Below, in pieces: positions 14,007-15,988 of a DNA stretch of 15,988 nt; positions within the stretch are counted from its first letter, which is position 1; the number at the start of each line of letters is the position of its first letter. Origin of the DNA: Dehalococcoidia bacterium. Its GTDB lineage: Bacteria; Chloroflexota; Dehalococcoidia; Dehalococcoidales; E44-bin46. Position numbers and translations under genes: made by a program. Under the pieces are notes generated by a model. That model did no database searches and was not told the origin of the DNA. It was given only the letters and a program-made list of their open reading frames with translations. The stretch spans positions 1-15,988 of the forward strand of contig SOKA01000009.1 of assembly GCA_004376105.1 (NCBI GenBank). Reading direction: 5' to 3'.

Positions 14007-15988
14007 TTAACACTTCGTATACCCACAGCTGGGGCAGATGAAGCAGCCTTCTTGATAGACGAGCAGGTTGCCACAGTCAGGGCATTGCCCGGCCAGATTC
14101 TTGGCCAAACCGTAGTCTTCCAGCTTGGGCTTGCCCTCATAACCAGTGGTGTGTTTTTCCAGCACGCTGGCAATGGCATCGGCACAGGAGAGCACAGCCT
14201 TGCCACCTTCCCAGGCGATAGATGGGCAACGGATACCACGGAGCTGCCTCACTACTGAGGCAACATCTACCCCAGACCTTAAGGCTAAAGAAATAAGTCG
14301 GCAGGTGGCTTCAAGCTGGGCTGAGGCACAGCCTCCAGCTTTACCCAGACTGGAGAAGACCTCACATATTCCCTGCTCATCGGAGTTGACGGTTACATAG
14401 ATATAACCACAACCAGTAGTCACCCTTTCAGTTACCCCTGAGGTTACCTTTGACCTCTTCCTGGGGATAAGCCCAATGCCCTCAACTTTCTCCGCCTTAC
14501 CGGTGGTTAATACCTGCGCTTCACGGCTTCTATCCCGGTAAATAGTTATTCCCTTTAACCCCTCTTCATAAGCCATCACATACACCTTAGCTATATCTTC
14601 CCGAGTAGCCTCTTGGGGAAAGTTGACTGTTTTGGAGACAGCGTTATGTGTGGACTTCTGGAAGGCTGCCTGTATCTTAACATGCCATTCAGGCTGTATT
14701 TCATGAGCAGTGACAAATAACCGTTTGATTCCATCAGGGACTTCGTCCATATCGTGGAGTTTAGCCCCGTCGGCTAGCCGTTGCATAAGCTCCTCAGAGT
14801 AGAAGCCCTCACTTTTAGCCACTTCCTCAAAATAGGGGTTTACCTCTAATAGTTGGGCGCCATCCAGAATATTGCGTGTGTAGCTCAGGGCAAAAAGGGG
14901 CTCGATGCCACTGGAGCAACCGGCTATTATGCTCAGGGTGCCGGTGGGAGCAATAGTAGTTCTGGTGGCATTTCTCACCTTGATGCCTGTGTGCTTATCA
15001 TCGTAGACACTTCCCTCGAAAGCGGGGAATACCCCTCTTTCTTGCGCCAGTTCTTTAGAGGCTTCAGTCGCATACTTCTGTATTTTGGCCATTACGTCCT
15101 CTGCCACCTCCAACGCCTTCTCTGAGTCATAAGGGATGCCCAGCTTAATTAGCATATCGGCAAAACCCATCACCCCAAGCCCTATTTTCCTGGATTTCCT
15201 GGTCATTTCAGCTATTTCAGGTAGAGGGAACTTATTGACATCAATGACATTATCCAAGAATTTCACTGCAATTTTCACCGTCTCAGCTAGCTTGGGATAA
15301 TCAATCTCAGCAGTTCCATTTTTGGTTCGTAGCATTCTGGCTAAATTGATAGAGCCCAGATTACATGACCCATAGGGAAGCAAAGGCTGTTCACCACAAG
15401 GGTTAGTACTTTCAATATTACCCAGATGGGGGGTAGGATTATCTTGATTTATTCGGTCAATGAAGACAATGCCTGGGTCACCGGTTTTCCAGGCCATAGC
15501 CGCTATCTGGTCAAACACCTCCTTGGCATTGAGCTTACCCTCTACCTGTTTAGTGCGTGGATTTACTAGCTCATAGTCAGTGCTGGCCTTGACTGCTTCC
15601 ATAAATTCATTGGTTACGGCTACTGAGAGATTGAAGTTGGTAAAAGCAGTAGGGTCGTCTTTAGCCATTATGAACTTCATAATATCGGGGTGGTCAACAT
15701 TAAGAATAGCCATATTTGCCCCCCGGCGCATCCCCCCCTGTTTAATAACATCAGTGGCAACATCAAAAGCCCGCATAAAAGAAACCGGGCCACTGGCTAC
15801 CCCACCTGTAGAGCCAACTCTATCACTTTCTGGCCTTAGCCTAGAGAAGGAGAATCCAGTCCCCCCACCACTTTTGTGGATGAGGGCAGTATTTTTAACT
15901 GCATCAAATATAGACTCCATTGAGTCCTCAATAGGAAGGACAAAGCAGGCTGACAGTTGCCCTAACTCCCTCCCAGCATTCATTAGGG
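14007..15988 (-). CDS. nrdJ: Adenosylcobalamin-dependent (class II) ribonucleotide reductase, partial
   Basis: This enzyme makes deoxynucleotides from ribonucleotides using a radical from coenzyme B12. The gene is cut by the right edge: a Leu codon precedes the visible M-N-A-G in frame, matching the family sequence T-L-M-N-A-G, so that Met is internal. Numbered from that Met, it has S-A-C-F with C13, the pocket S-G-G-G-T-G-F-S at 38-45, and N194-P-C196-G-E198, the catalytic Asn, radical Cys and Glu. A TSCPD-type region (G-C-G-Y-I-Y-V-T ... C-R-L-I-S-L-A-L) follows. The tail carries C-P-D-C and C-P-S-C pairs and ends in C-G-Y-T-K-C, which probably binds zinc and relays reducing power. No intein is present in the visible part. 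Confidence 0.93.
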   Translation of the reverse strand, partial: LMNAGRELGQLSACFVLPIEDSMESIFDAVKNTALIHKSGGGTGFSFSRLRPESDRVGSTGGVASGPVSFMRAFDVATDVIKQGGMRRGANMAILNVDHPDIMKFIMAKDDPTAFTNFNLSVAVTNEFMEAVKASTDYELVNPRTKQVEGKLNAKEVFDQIAAMAWKTGDPGIVFIDRINQDNPTPHLGNIESTNPCGEQPLLPYGSCNLGSINLARMLRTKNGTAEIDYPKLAETVKIAVKFLDNVIDVNKFPLPEIAEMTRKSRKIGLGVMGFADMLIKLGIPYDSEKALEVAEDVMAKIQKYATEASKELAQERGVFPAFEGSVYDDKHTGIKVRNATRTTIAPTGTLSIIAGCSSGIEPLFALSYTRNILDGAQLLEVNPYFEEVAKSEGFYSEELMQRLADGAKLHDMDEVPDGIKRLFVTAHEIQPEWHVKIQAAFQKSTHNAVSKTVNFPQEATREDIAKVYVMAYEEGLKGITIYRDRSREAQVLTTGKAEKVEGIGLIPRKRSKVTSGVTERVTTGCGYIYVTVNSDEQGICEVFSSLGKAGGCASAQLEATCRLISLALRSGVDVASVVRQLRGIRCPSIAWEGGKAVLSCADAIASVLEKHTTGYEGKPKLEDYGLAKNLAGQCPDCGNLLVYQEGCFICPSCGYTKC

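Noticed and set aside
14052..14400. Plus-strand ORFs over the C-terminus of nrdJ
   Set aside because: They are shadows of a highly conserved coding region.
1..15988. tRNA or rRNA genes
   Set aside because: I saw no cloverleaf with a conserved T-arm and no rRNA-like sequence on either strand.

Overview
The window reads like part of a bacterial chromosome carrying the tail-gene end of a prophage (or prophage remnant) followed by housekeeping genes and a small AT-rich insert. I infer a Chloroflexota, probably Dehalococcoidia-like, organism. The reasons are a class II (adenosylcobalamin-dependent) ribonucleotide reductase, the style of the XRE repressor, a COG2509-type flavoprotein, a DUF429 protein, and several GTG starts. 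No rRNA or tRNA is present to settle this, so the assignment is an inference.

Region 1 (1-4443, + strand) is phage-like. It holds a partial repeat-rich structural protein cut by the window edge, a head-tail adaptor-like protein, a small phage-associated protein, two small membrane proteins (holin-like candidates), a 667-residue tail protein that looks like a propeller inserted in a baseplate-hub scaffold, and a small beta-rich protein. Two adjacent perfect hairpins (1320-1380) lie inside this cluster. No terminase, portal, capsid or integrase is visible; they could lie to the left.

Region 2 (4459-5340) is a junction. A broken lipoprotein gene and an XRE/lambda-type repressor lie on the minus strand, with a divergent promoter region. 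The repressor promoter places its transcription start almost at the ATG, so its mRNA may be leaderless.

Region 3 (5340-10284, + strand) holds ordinary cellular genes: a COG2509 FAD-dependent dehydrogenase overlapping a DUF429 protein, then rpsU (bS21), a GatB/YqeY-domain protein overlapping rpsU, and purL. The conserved N-terminus of PurL begins upstream of any standard start codon, at a well-placed ATA.

Region 4 (10358-12538, minus strand) is a two-gene operon: an NYN-domain (LabA/DUF88-like) protein followed by a radical SAM protein of the TIGR03960-like group.

Region 5 (about 12600-13946) is small and AT-rich. On the + strand are a 19-codon ORF and a 64-residue zinc-ribbon-like protein, each with a strong ribosome binding site, then an orphan ribosome binding site with no gene. 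On the minus strand is a 324-residue protein that I read as an N-terminal EVE/PUA-like modified-base reader joined to a C-terminal PD-(D/E)xK nuclease. It is a candidate stand-alone modification-dependent (type IV-like) restriction enzyme and the most interesting gene here.

Region 6 (14007-15988, minus strand) is the C-terminal two thirds or so of a class II ribonucleotide reductase, running off the right edge.
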